33,106 bases of DNA from JAKFWF01 sp031429105 (GTDB lineage: Bacteria > Pseudomonadota > Alphaproteobacteria > Rhizobiales > Hyphomicrobiaceae): the NCBI GenBank assembly GCA_031429105.1, contig JANOYV010000073.1, positions 1-33,106 on the forward strand. Reading direction: 5' to 3'. Made by a program: the position numbers and the translations under genes. Position 1 is the stretch's first letter, and every line of letters begins with the position of its first letter. Under the pieces are notes generated by a model. It was not told where the DNA came from and made no database searches. It saw nothing but the letters and a program-made list of their open reading frames with translations. This document shows positions 7,206-15,246 of this stretch, in pieces.

Positions 7206-7305
7206 CCCGGTCGCCTGCCAACCCGTCACACCGCCCGCAACGGCGTGCCGACAGACGCGAAGTCGGCATTCTTGTTTATCGCGCTGGCGAGGGCTTGAGG
7301 CGTTG

Positions 7306-7609
7306 TCACTCGCTTGGCTTGAACTCCGTGCGATCCTGGGCGTGGTGGAAAAAGCCGAGGACGCGGACGAGTTGTGGGTCGGGCTCGACGCGATAGATAA
7401 ACGAAGGGTGTACGCGGAATCAAACTCTCGTAAAGCCGCTTGTCGGGAAGAAACGTCCCAGTGCGTGGATAGTCGACCAATGTTGTTGCAAAGAACCGTT
7501 CGACGCGGGTGAATGTTTTTTGCGCGGTCGCCAGACCATGACGATCAATGCCAAGGCTAAGCTGATGCTCGATCTGCGTTTGCGCCTTCGGGGTGATGAC
7601 GAAGTTCAT
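7306..7609 (-). pseudogene. ParE/RelE-family toxin, one-base frameshift
   Basis: The frame starts with ATG at 7609, overlapping the antitoxin stop (ATGA). It reads as a ParE/RelE toxin up to R-L-Y-E-S-L-I-P-R-T-P-F-V-Y. The current frame then turns into an Arg/Pro-rich tail running to a stop at 7226. Dropping one base near the T-run at 7399-7401 restores the typical toxin ending: Y-R-V-E-P-D-P-Q-L-V-R-V-L-G-F-F-H-H-A-Q-D-R, with a stop at 7306-7308. The repaired gene would have 101 codons, a normal toxin size. The likely ancestral reading is P-F-V-I-Y-R-V with GTTATC instead of GTTTATC. As given, the gene should make an inactive product. A sequencing error or programmed frameshifting is possible. 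Confidence 0.8.
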
Positions 7610-7848
7610 GGGCTGCGCGTGAAACCATATTTCAGCGCCAAGCGATCAAACACTTCGTTCCCAAGCGCGCCCTCCCCACGGTCCGCCGCGGCAATCGACT
7701 GATCGAGTTCGACGTGCTGCTCTGGCGTCATGTGGTCATGAAAGGTCCCGCGCACGGTGTGCTCGTACAGTTGCTCGGCCAGCTCGCGTCGTTCAACCGC
7801 CGCCAAAGTTTGGAACAATTCAATGATTTGAGCTTGGGTTCGGGTCAT
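7606..7848 (-). CDS. Antitoxin of the ParE/RelE-like pair
   Basis: 80 residues, acidic and helical, placed directly before the toxin with a 4-base ATGA overlap. That placement is the main evidence for its role. The N-terminal half (I-I-E-L-F-Q-T-L-A-A-V-E-R-R-E-L-A-E-Q-L-Y) resembles short addiction-module antitoxins, and the C-terminal half would wrap the toxin. No clear ribbon-helix-helix or HTH motif can be seen. The ORF itself is intact although its toxin is frameshifted. No ribosome site precedes the ATG, but a TATAAA hexamer lies five bases upstream, suggesting a leaderless transcript. Confidence 0.7.
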   Translation of the reverse strand: MTRTQAQIIELFQTLAAVERRELAEQLYEHTVRGTFHDHMTPEQHVELDQSIAAADRGEGALGNEVFDRLALKYGFTRSP

Positions 7849-7853
7849 AGCAT

Positions 7854-7859
7854 TTTATA
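7854..7859 (-). promoter_or_regulatory. -10 element of the toxin-antitoxin operon
   Basis: TATAAA reads on the minus strand and ends five bases before the antitoxin ATG. Transcription would start at or within one base of the ATG. The -35 region is weak and rich in GGCGCC-like sequence, where autoregulation could act. Confidence 0.45.
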
Positions 7860-7940
7860 CCACAACGTCGGCGCCGCGCCCACCATTTCGAACCCACGGG
7901 AACTTTGCCTACTTCGACCGCAGCGCGGCAAACGGCGACA

Positions 7941-9572
7941 TTATGTCTGTTCGGCAACTGTCCCCGCAGGCTCCAAATACGCCGCTGCGATCAGCGCGCG
8001 GGTGTAGGGCTCGCGCGGCGCCGTCATGATCTGCTCGGTCACCCCTCGCTCGACGACACGGCCGTCTTTCATCACCAAGACGCTGTCCGCCATCGCACGA
8101 ACCACAGCCAAATCGTGGCTGATGAACACGTAGGCAAGTCCGTAGCGCTGTTGCAAATCGCGCAACAGATTGACGATCTCGCGTTGCACACTGCGATCCA
8201 GCGCCGACGTCGGCTCGTCGAGCACGACGAGCTTCGGTTTCAAGATCATCGCTCGTGCAATTGCCACCCGTTGACGCTGGCCGCCAGAGAATTCATGCGG
8301 GAAGCGATTGCGGGTTTGCGGATCGAGTTGTACTTCACTGAAAGCCACAATGGCGCGCGCATCGCGCTCGGACGCGGACAAAGCCGGTTCATGCACCAGT
8401 AGCCCTTCGGTCATGATTTGCCCTGCCGTCATGCGCGGGGAGAGCGACCCGAACGGGTCCTGGAACACCACCTGCATGTGCCGCCTGAGTGGCCGCAGTG
8501 CGGCTCGGTCTAGCCCATTGAGATCACGATCCTCAAACCGCACGGTACCGGCCGATGGCAGTAGTTTCAGGATCGCACGTCCAAGCGTTGATTTACCGGA
8601 ACCTGACTCGCCGACAATGCCGACCGTTTCTCCTGCCCGCACGTCGAGATCGACCCCGTCGACCGCGACGAGAGACTTGCCGCGGACACCAAGGGCGATA
8701 TCGAACAGTCGGCGGCGCGCGGGAAAGACCACGCGAACGGCTCGCGCTGCGACAATCGTTTCAGCATTCGGAGCGATCGGCGGTTTCTGCCCCGCAGGCT
8801 CGGAATGGAGCAGGCGCTGTGTGTAGCTATGACGTGGCGCTGCAAAGACGGCAGCCACCGTGCCCTCCTCGACGCACACGCCGTGATGCATGACGTAGAC
8901 GCGATCAGCGATGCGCCGCACCAGCCCTAGATCATGCGTGACGAAAATTATTGCCAGCCCAAGGCGTCGCTGCAGATCCTTCAACAGCGCCAGGATTTCC
9001 GCCTGCACGGTGACGTCGAGCGCGGTGGTTGGCTCGTCGGCAATCAGCAGGTCAGGGTTTAGAGCAATCGCCATCGCAATCATAACACGTTGCCGTTGCC
9101 CGCCAGACAGTTCATGCGGATAGGCATCAATCTTGGTTTCTGGATCCTGAATGCGCACGAGTTCAAGGAGTTCGAGTGCCCGAGCGCGGGCTGCAGCACG
9201 AGACATGCCTGCGTGGCGCCGAAGGGGGGCCGCGATCTGCTGGCCGATCCGATAGAGCGGATCGAGCGACGTCATCGGTTCCTGGAAGATCATGGTGAAC
9301 TTCGAGCCGCGATATTGATCAAGGGTTGCAATGTCTGCGCCGAGCAGTTCCACGCCGCGATAGAGCGCCGAACCCTTGGCCACTCCATTGCTGGCGAGCA
9401 ATCCCATCAGAGCCAACATCGATTGGCTCTTGCCCGACCCCGACTCACCGACAATCGCGATTGTTTCGCCCGGGCCGACATCGAGATCTAGACCACGCAC
9501 GGCTGCAACGTCGCCCGACGGACTACGGAAGCCGACCTCAAGTCCACGAACGCTGAGGAGCGGCGTCGCCAC
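7941..9572 (-). CDS. ABC transporter protein with two fused ATPase domains (YejF-like, oligopeptide type)
   Basis: 543 residues with two complete nucleotide-binding domains. The first has Walker A G-E-S-G-S-G-K-S near residues 40-47, signature L-S-G-G-Q-R-Q-R and Walker B L-L-I-A-D-E-P-T-T-A-L-D. The second has G-E-S-G-S-G-K-S-T, F-S-G-G-Q-R-Q-R and L-V-V-L-D-E-P-T-S-A-L-D. This tandem form is typical of YejF/GsiA proteins that power peptide, microcin C or glutathione importers. The gene starts with GTG at 9572, two bases after the panC stop, so it is co-transcribed with panC. No permease lies on this strand. The permeases starting at 10640 on the other strand already have their own two ATPases, so the partner is uncertain. 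Confidence 0.85.
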   Translation of the reverse strand: MATPLLSVRGLEVGFRSPSGDVAAVRGLDLDVGPGETIAIVGESGSGKSQSMLALMGLLASNGVAKGSALYRGVELLGADIATLDQYRGSKFTMIFQEPMTSLDPLYRIGQQIAAPLRRHAGMSRAAARARALELLELVRIQDPETKIDAYPHELSGGQRQRVMIAMAIALNPDLLIADEPTTALDVTVQAEILALLKDLQRRLGLAIIFVTHDLGLVRRIADRVYVMHHGVCVEEGTVAAVFAAPRHSYTQRLLHSEPAGQKPPIAPNAETIVAARAVRVVFPARRRLFDIALGVRGKSLVAVDGVDLDVRAGETVGIVGESGSGKSTLGRAILKLLPSAGTVRFEDRDLNGLDRAALRPLRRHMQVVFQDPFGSLSPRMTAGQIMTEGLLVHEPALSASERDARAIVAFSEVQLDPQTRNRFPHEFSGGQRQRVAIARAMILKPKLVVLDEPTSALDRSVQREIVNLLRDLQQRYGLAYVFISHDLAVVRAMADSVLVMKDGRVVERGVTEQIMTAPREPYTRALIAAAYLEPAGTVAEQT

Positions 9573-9574
9573 GG

Positions 9575-10435
9575 CTACAGGTTATCGATCAGGCGGGTCT
9601 TGCCGAGCCAGGCTGCAATCAGCACACGTGGAATGCGTTTTGAGGTCACGTCCCAGATTCCAAGCGTGTCAGGATCACGCACCGCTACGTAGTCGACTTT
9701 GAAGCCCGCCTGCTCAAGGGCCGCGCGCGCATCACCCGTTGCCTTCTCGATCGCAACACCTGCCTTCACTTGGGCTCCAATCGCCGTGATGAGCCGGTGG
9801 ATAATCGGCGCGATGGCCCGATCTTCCTTAGAAAGATAGCGATTGCGGGAGCTCATAGCGACGCCATCCGCTTCGCGGACGGTCGACATACCCACAATTT
9901 CGATGGGTAGATCGAGATCGCGCACCATCTGACGGACGACGCAGAGTTGCTGATAGTCCTTCTCGCCGAAAATCGCGAAATTTGCTTGCGACTGGGTGAA
10001 CAACTTGCAGCAAACGGTCGCCACGCCCTCGAAGAAGTGGGGGCGAAAATCTGTCTCAAGACCAAGGGCCGCGCCCTTCGGCACGATGCGCGTCGCAGCA
10101 CCCGGTGGGTACATCTCCTCGACGCCAGGCGCCCACACCGCATCGCAGCCGATGCCGGCAAGCTTTGCCACATCACCCGCCTCATCACGGGGATACCGAG
10201 AGAAATCCTCGTGCGGGGCGAACTGCGTCGGATTAACGAAGATCGATGTAATTGTGCGCGCGGCGCTGGCTTGCCCAAGCTTTACCAGCGCCAGATGCCC
10301 ATCGTGGAGTGCGCCCATCGTTGGAATGAGCGCGCTCAATTCGCCCGCTGCACGCCAACCGGCTGTCAGGCGACGTAAATCAACGAGTGTACGCACAATG
10401 ATTGGACCAGGCGCTTGGTTTGCATTCTTAGCCAA
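9575..10435 (-). CDS. panC: Pantothenate synthetase
   Basis: 286 residues. PanC joins pantoate and beta-alanine with ATP to make pantothenate, the precursor of CoA. Family motifs are clear: P-T-M-G-A-L-H-D-G-H-L (38-48, ATP-binding HIGH-like segment), F-V-N-P-T-Q-F, the pantoate-binding region with F-G-E-K-D-Y-Q-Q-L, and M-S-S-R-N near residues 194-198. The start is a TTG at 10435, supported by GGAG nine bases upstream; no better ATG exists before the conserved N-terminus. It is the first gene of a two-gene unit with the double ATPase and divergent from the peptide-type importer. Confidence 0.93.
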   Translation of the reverse strand: MAKNANQAPGPIIVRTLVDLRRLTAGWRAAGELSALIPTMGALHDGHLALVKLGQASAARTITSIFVNPTQFAPHEDFSRYPRDEAGDVAKLAGIGCDAVWAPGVEEMYPPGAATRIVPKGAALGLETDFRPHFFEGVATVCCKLFTQSQANFAIFGEKDYQQLCVVRQMVRDLDLPIEIVGMSTVREADGVAMSSRNRYLSKEDRAIAPIIHRLITAIGAQVKAGVAIEKATGDARAALEQAGFKVDYVAVRDPDTLGIWDVTSKRIPRVLIAAWLGKTRLIDNL

Positions 10436-10464
10436 GGACGACGTCTCCGGGTTGGGGCAGCCTT

Positions 10465-10495
10465 CGGCGCAACCTCTAACGCTGAGCCTGCGCCG
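10465..10495. repeat. Inverted repeat in the panC / importer divergent spacer
   Basis: CGGCGCA (10465-10471) and TGCGCCG (10489-10495) form a perfect 7-bp inverted repeat with a 17-base loop, 30 bases upstream of the panC start. The 204-base spacer must contain promoters in both directions; I cannot assign them with confidence. Confidence 0.3.
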
Positions 10496-10639
10496 TCAAG
10501 CGCCTCGGTCGGGATGAGCCCCATGTTGCACACTATGATGATAGAACGGGCATTTTAGAACTGGAAGAATGGCGATGAGTGCGCGACACTACTTTTGAAC
10601 GACACTGATCGGTGCCCATCCGCTGAAAGACTGCTGAAA

Positions 10640-11557
10640 ATGCTCCTGTACGCACTGAAACGGCTCGGAATTGCGGTCCTTGTCGCCCTGTTCGTTTCGG
10701 CGGTTGCATTTGCAGCATTACGCATGTCCGGCGATCCGGCCATCGCAATCGCCGGTGAAGGCGCGAGGGCCGCCGACATCGAGCTGATCCGCAAGACCTA
10801 TGGCTTAGATCGCCCGCTCGCCGTTCAATATTTTGATTGGCTGAAAACCGTCGCAAAAGGCGACTTTGGCGAAAGTCTTTATTTCAAGACGCGCGTCATT
10901 GGACTGATCGCTGACAAATTGCCGGTGACGTTTATCGTCGGCGCCCTGTCACTGCTGTTTGCCCTGGCACTATCCGTGCCGCTTGGCGTACTTGCCGCAG
11001 TCTACCAGGGCAGCATCATCGACCGACTGGCATTGGCGATTGCAGTTGCCGGTCAGGCGTTGCCGAACTTCTTCTTTGCGCTTGTGCTGATGATGATCTT
11101 TTCAATTCAGTTGCGCTGGCTACCCGTCTCAGGTTCGGATACCTGGGCGCATTACGTGATGCCGGTTATTGCATTGGGTTACTATGTCACTCCACCACTC
11201 ATGCGGCTGGTGCGTGCCGGCATGATCGAAGTTCTCGGTGCCGACTACATCCGGACCGCGCGTGCCAAGGGACTATCCACGACCTCGGTGATCTTCAAGC
11301 ACGGCCTTCGCAACGCCCTTGTGCCGGTGGTTGCATTGGCCGCTGTCCAACTCGGCCTACTACTTGGCGGCTCGATCGTAATCGAGACCATTTTTGCGCT
11401 GGATGGCTTGGGCTATCTCGCCTATCAGTCGATCACGCACAAGGACTTCCCCGTGACGCAAGCTGTGCTGTTACTCCTGTCGCTAATCTATGTGCTGCTG
11501 ACACTGGCATCGGATCTACTCAACGCCTTCCTCGATCCTCGCATGCGGGTGGCGTGA
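10640..11557 (+). CDS. Dipeptide/oligopeptide-type ABC permease, DppB-like
   Basis: 305 residues with about six membrane segments. The N-terminus L-L-Y-A-L-K-R-L-G-I-A-V and the periplasmic segment Y-G-L-D-R-P-L-A-V-Q-Y are typical of DppB/OppB/GsiC permeases. The cytoplasmic coupling loop G-A-D-Y-I-R-T-A-R-A-K-G-L-S is the EAA motif that docks the ATPase. The ATG at 10640 fits the family start; an in-frame TTG at 10595 would add a hydrophilic extension without support. The ribosome site is poor. First gene of a four-gene plus-strand operon; the next gene overlaps its stop by one base. No binding-protein gene lies upstream or downstream. Confidence 0.88.
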   Translation: MLLYALKRLGIAVLVALFVSAVAFAALRMSGDPAIAIAGEGARAADIELIRKTYGLDRPLAVQYFDWLKTVAKGDFGESLYFKTRVIGLIADKLPVTFIVGALSLLFALALSVPLGVLAAVYQGSIIDRLALAIAVAGQALPNFFFALVLMMIFSIQLRWLPVSGSDTWAHYVMPVIALGYYVTPPLMRLVRAGMIEVLGADYIRTARAKGLSTTSVIFKHGLRNALVPVVALAAVQLGLLLGGSIVIETIFALDGLGYLAYQSITHKDFPVTQAVLLLLSLIYVLLTLASDLLNAFLDPRMRVA

Positions 11558-12462
11558 TGGTCACAGACACCGCCATGATGAACGCTAGGCCCGCGACGGA
11601 GCCATTGCGCACGCTTCCATCGCTCACACGACGAATGTTGGCCAATCCCGCTCTGGTGATCGGCATGACGTTGATCAGCATTGTTGTGCTGATGGCGGTG
11701 TCGGCTCAGTGGATCAGCCCGCATGACCCCTATACGCAGGATCTCACGCGACGCTTGGTCCCGCCGTTTTGGCACGCCAAGGGCGGTTGGGCGAACCCGC
11801 TCGGCACGGACAACCTTGGCCGCGACTACCTTTCGCGCGTGATCTATGGCGCACGGATTTCGCTCCTGATCGGGATCTCGGTCATGATCATTTCCGGCCT
11901 GATCGGCACTACGCTCGGACTGTTCGCTGGCTACTTCGGCGGCAAGGTCGACATGGTCGTCAACTTCATCATCACGGCTCGTCTGGCGATGCCGGTGGTG
12001 CTGGTCGCACTCGCCGTCGTCGCCATGATCGGCGGCTCACTCACGGTGGTGATCTTGACGCTAGGGTTGCTTAAGTGGGACCGGTTCGCCGTTGTCATGC
12101 GCAGCGCCACCCAGCAGGTGCGCTCGCTCGACTATGTGACGGCTGCGGAAGCGGCCGGTGCCTCCCGGACACGCGTATTGCTTGGCGAAATTCTACCCAA
12201 TGTGCTGCCACATCTGATTGTCGTCGCCACCGTCGAGGCCGGTAGCGCCATTCTCCTGGAAGCGGCACTGTCGTTCCTTGGGCTTGGTGTGCAACCGCCG
12301 CTCCCATCCTGGGGACTGATGATTGCAGAAGCAAAAAACTTCATGTTCTTTTCGTTTTGGCTGATTGCAATCCCAGGATGCGCACTGGCGCTTCTGGTGC
12401 TGGGCATCAACCTTGCTGGCGACGGATTGCGCGACGTTCTGGCGCCGGAGGGGCGAGGATGA
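11557..12462 (+). CDS. Dipeptide/oligopeptide-type ABC permease, DppC-like
   Basis: 301 residues. The protein has the DppC/OppC plan: a cytoplasmic N-terminal tail, a first membrane helix (about residues 33-52), W-I-S-P-H-D-P-Y just after it, then G-T-D-N-L-G-R-D-Y-L-S-R and five further helices. The EAA coupling loop reads A-A-E-A-A-G-A-S-R-T-R-V-L-L-G-E-I-L-P-N. It pairs with the preceding DppB-like protein to form the pore. ATG at 11557 shares its A with the previous TGA; the GTG three bases earlier is an alternative start. The last codons overlap the start of the next gene. Confidence 0.88.
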   Translation: MVTDTAMMNARPATEPLRTLPSLTRRMLANPALVIGMTLISIVVLMAVSAQWISPHDPYTQDLTRRLVPPFWHAKGGWANPLGTDNLGRDYLSRVIYGARISLLIGISVMIISGLIGTTLGLFAGYFGGKVDMVVNFIITARLAMPVVLVALAVVAMIGGSLTVVILTLGLLKWDRFAVVMRSATQQVRSLDYVTAAEAAGASRTRVLLGEILPNVLPHLIVVATVEAGSAILLEAALSFLGLGVQPPLPSWGLMIAEAKNFMFFSFWLIAIPGCALALLVLGINLAGDGLRDVLAPEGRG

Positions 12463-13442
12463 GTAAACCTGTCCTCGAAGTTGTGGACCTCGCCGTAGAC
12501 CTAAAGACCCCGCGCGGTACGCTGTCGGCGGTGCGTGGCATCTCGTTCGATGTAGCCGCTGGAGAGACGGTCTGCATCGTCGGTGAATCTGGTTGCGGCA
12601 AATCCATGACGGCACTTGCGCTGATGGGGCTGTTGCCGAAATCGGCGACGACCAGCGCAACCCGCATTGCTCTATCGGGCCAGGACCTCGCCACCGCGAA
12701 GAAGTCCGACCTCAACGCGCTGCGCGGCGATCGGATGGCGATGATCTTTCAGGAACCAATGACCGCGCTGAACCCAGCGTGGACCATCGGCACCCAGTTG
12801 ATTGAAGTGCACCGGCGTCATAAAGGTTCATCGACGGAGGCAGCGCGTGCCCGCGCCGTCGATTTATTGGGCCGTGTTGGCATCGCCAGGGCAGCTGAGC
12901 GGCTCGGATCATATCCGCACCAGTTGTCGGGTGGCCTTCGCCAGCGGGTGATGATTGCGATGGCATTGATGTGCTCGCCCGATCTGCTGATCGCGGATGA
13001 GCCCACCACCGCGCTCGACGTCACCATCCAAGCGCAAATTTTGCGACTGCTCGCCGAGCTACAGAAGGACCTCGGTATCGCGCTGTTGCTGATCACGCAC
13101 GATCTGGGCGTGGTGGCCCGCATCGCGGATCGGGTCAATGTGATGTATGCCGGCCGCATCGTCGAAAGTGCAACGGCTGCCGAGCTGTTTGCCCATCCCC
13201 TCCACCCCTACACACGCGGGTTGCTCGATTGCCTACCACGCCCCGGCATCACCGCTGGTGAGCGCCTCGGTACCATTTCAGGTGTCGTGCCCTCGCTGAT
13301 CGGCGGCATTGTTGGCTGCGCATTCCGATCACGATGCCCCGTTGCCGAGCCACGCTGCGCGAGCGACATTCCAGAGCGGCACTTGGGCCAATCTCACATG
13401 TTCGCCTGCGTACACGAGCCGGTATCGGCGGTGGCCCTGTGA
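12459..13442 (+). CDS. Peptide-type ABC transporter ATPase, DppD-like
   Basis: 327 residues. Walker A G-E-S-G-C-G-K-S, the Q-loop F-Q-E-P-M-T-A-L-N-P, signature L-S-G-G-L-R-Q-R and Walker B L-L-I-A-D-E-P-T-T-A-L-D are all present, as is the switch H-D-L-G-V-V. The C-terminus has the oligopeptide-transporter extension with C-x-F-R-S-R-C-P and later Cys residues, a known feature of DppD/OppD that can bind an iron-sulfur cluster in some members. The start overlaps the upstream permease (ATGA) and has a strong GGAGGGG site. It works as a heterodimer with the next gene's product. Confidence 0.88.
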   Translation: MSKPVLEVVDLAVDLKTPRGTLSAVRGISFDVAAGETVCIVGESGCGKSMTALALMGLLPKSATTSATRIALSGQDLATAKKSDLNALRGDRMAMIFQEPMTALNPAWTIGTQLIEVHRRHKGSSTEAARARAVDLLGRVGIARAAERLGSYPHQLSGGLRQRVMIAMALMCSPDLLIADEPTTALDVTIQAQILRLLAELQKDLGIALLLITHDLGVVARIADRVNVMYAGRIVESATAAELFAHPLHPYTRGLLDCLPRPGITAGERLGTISGVVPSLIGGIVGCAFRSRCPVAEPRCASDIPERHLGQSHMFACVHEPVSAVAL

Positions 13443-14389
13443 GCAAGCCCCTGTTGCAAATGCGCGGTCTGACGCGCTCGTTCCCGGTCAGCCGCGGGAT
13501 GTTCCAGCGTGCGCAGATTCTACATGCGGTTGCGGGCGTCAATCTCGACGTGATGAAGGGTGAGGTGCTCGGCATCGTTGGCGAGTCGGGTTGTGGAAAA
13601 TCGACGCTCGCACGCATCATGCTTGGCATTCTGCCGCCAACGGCTGGCACTATGAAACTTGGTGGGAAAGACGTTTCGGATCTATCGCGCCGCGAACTTG
13701 CCCGGCGGATGCAGCCGGTTTTCCAAGACCCCTATTCGTCGCTCAACCCGCGTCGGCGGATTGCTTCAATCGTATCGCTACCGCTCGACGTCCAGGGCAC
13801 CGGCACGGCTGACGAACGCCGCGCTCGGGCGTTGGCCGTGATGGACCAAGTGGGCCTGCCCGCCCGCTTTGCCGACAACTATCCAAACCAACTGTCGGGC
13901 GGCCAGCGCCAGCGCGTGGCTATCGCACGTGCGCTGGTGACGAACCCCGAAATTGTAATTTGCGACGAGCCGACTTCAGCGCTCGACGTGTCGGTCCAAA
14001 GCCAGATCCTCAACCTGCTAATGGACCTCAGACGAGATCTTGGGCTCACCTACGTTTTCATCAGCCACAACCTCGGCGTCGTGGAGCATTTGGCGACCCG
14101 TGTGGCGGTCATGTATCTCGGCCGCATCGTTGAACTCGCGCCCGTCGCAGACTTGTTCAAGGCGCCAAAGCACCCCTATACCAAAGCACTGCTGGCCTCG
14201 GTACTGACGCCGGAGCCGGGCTTAGGGTTACCCGACGCACTGCTGGGTGCGGCCTCACCTGATCCGTTCGCCGTGACGCCCGGTTGCCCGTTTGCTGATC
14301 GCTGCCCGCAAGTGATGGACGTGTGCCGATCAACATTACCGCCGAAAGTACCGCGCGACGGCGGTTACGCGGTTTGTCATTTGGGCTGA
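13439..14389 (+). CDS. Peptide-type ABC transporter ATPase, DppF-like
   Basis: 316 residues. Motifs: G-E-S-G-C-G-K-S-T (Walker A), F-Q-D-P-Y-S-S-L-N-P-R (Q-loop), L-S-G-G-Q-R-Q-R (signature), I-V-I-C-D-E-P-T-S-A-L-D (Walker B), and the C-terminal C-P-F-A-D-R-C-P extension. The Q-loop D-P-Y-S-S-L-N-P form is characteristic of the F subunit. The start is GTG at 13439 in a GTGA overlap with the previous gene; a longer upstream frame is only the shadow of that gene. It ends four bases from the convergent permease stop at 14394, so the two operons meet tail to tail without room for a separate terminator. Confidence 0.88.
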   Translation: MSKPLLQMRGLTRSFPVSRGMFQRAQILHAVAGVNLDVMKGEVLGIVGESGCGKSTLARIMLGILPPTAGTMKLGGKDVSDLSRRELARRMQPVFQDPYSSLNPRRRIASIVSLPLDVQGTGTADERRARALAVMDQVGLPARFADNYPNQLSGGQRQRVAIARALVTNPEIVICDEPTSALDVSVQSQILNLLMDLRRDLGLTYVFISHNLGVVEHLATRVAVMYLGRIVELAPVADLFKAPKHPYTKALLASVLTPEPGLGLPDALLGAASPDPFAVTPGCPFADRCPQVMDVCRSTLPPKVPRDGGYAVCHLG

Positions 14390-14393
14390 TACC

Positions 14394-15245
14394 TCACGCC
14401 GCCTTGTCAAACTGTGGTTGCCAACGGAGCAGATACGACTGCACACGGCGCACGACGAACGCCAGCATAATGCCGACGATCATCATCACAAAGATCGCGA
14501 CCATCATTTCAGCGGCATTCGCCCGCGCTTCCGCTTCAATGATGAGCTTGCCCAAGCCACGCTCGGCACCGATGAATTCGCCGACGATGACACCGATCAA
14601 TGCAAACGAAACGGCCGGCGTCAACGACGCAAACACCCAAGCCAGCGCTGACGGGATAACTACCGTGCGCAGCACCGTCATCTCGTTGGCACCGAGCAAA
14701 CGTGCCGCCGCGATCTGATCGCGGTCGACCGAGCGCGTGCCTTCGAACGTGTTGAAGAACACGACGAAAAAAACGACGATCCAGGCGGTGACGATCTTCG
14801 ACATATCACCGAGCCCGAACATCAAGATAATCAGCGGCACCAATGCAATGCGCGGGACCGAGTTCGCCGCCACGACATAAGGCCCGAAGATCCGCGCCAG
14901 GTAATCGGAACGGCCGAGCAGCAAGCCCATAACGACGCCGGACACCGTGCCGCCGAGGAAACCCCAGACCATGTTCTTCAAGGTGACGATGGTCGCGAGC
15001 CACAGGTTGTTGGCATTGGCGTCGAAGCAGGCAGCGAAGCCAAACTTGTCGGCAAAGCAGCCGAGTTTCAAAAAGCTGGTCCAGATCGCCGACGGCTTCG
15101 AGATAAAGTATGGATCGAGTAAACTAGGCACAAACGGCTTGAGGACACCGACCTTCCGCAGATCGAAGCCCCACTCCCAGATGACAAACGTCACCACCAG
15201 GATCGCCAATTGCCAGAACAGAACTTTCGCGCCGGAATGCTTCAT
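14394..15245 (-). CDS. NitT/TauT-type ABC permease
   Basis: 283 residues with about six membrane helices, the SsuC/TauC/NrtB permease plan. The EAA loop reads A-A-R-L-L-G-A-N-E-M-T-V-L-R-T-V-V-I-P. A periplasmic insert near residues 56-78 (F-L-K-L-G-C-F-A-D-K-F-G-F-A-A-C-F) has two cysteines and is longer than in TauC. The ATG at 15245 lies one base after the ATPase stop, so it is the last gene of a coupled operon. Substrates of this family include taurine, sulfonates, nitrate, thiamine precursors and aromatic acids; sequence alone does not decide. Confidence 0.88.
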   Translation of the reverse strand: MKHSGAKVLFWQLAILVVTFVIWEWGFDLRKVGVLKPFVPSLLDPYFISKPSAIWTSFLKLGCFADKFGFAACFDANANNLWLATIVTLKNMVWGFLGGTVSGVVMGLLLGRSDYLARIFGPYVVAANSVPRIALVPLIILMFGLGDMSKIVTAWIVVFFVVFFNTFEGTRSVDRDQIAAARLLGANEMTVLRTVVIPSALAWVFASLTPAVSFALIGVIVGEFIGAERGLGKLIIEAEARANAAEMMVAIFVMMIVGIMLAFVVRRVQSYLLRWQPQFDKAA

Positions 15246-15246
15246 A

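Noticed and set aside
10569..10598. Nine-codon upstream ORF before the DppB-like gene
   Set aside because: Very short frame; a purine-rich stretch precedes it but there is no other support such as a regulatory codon run.
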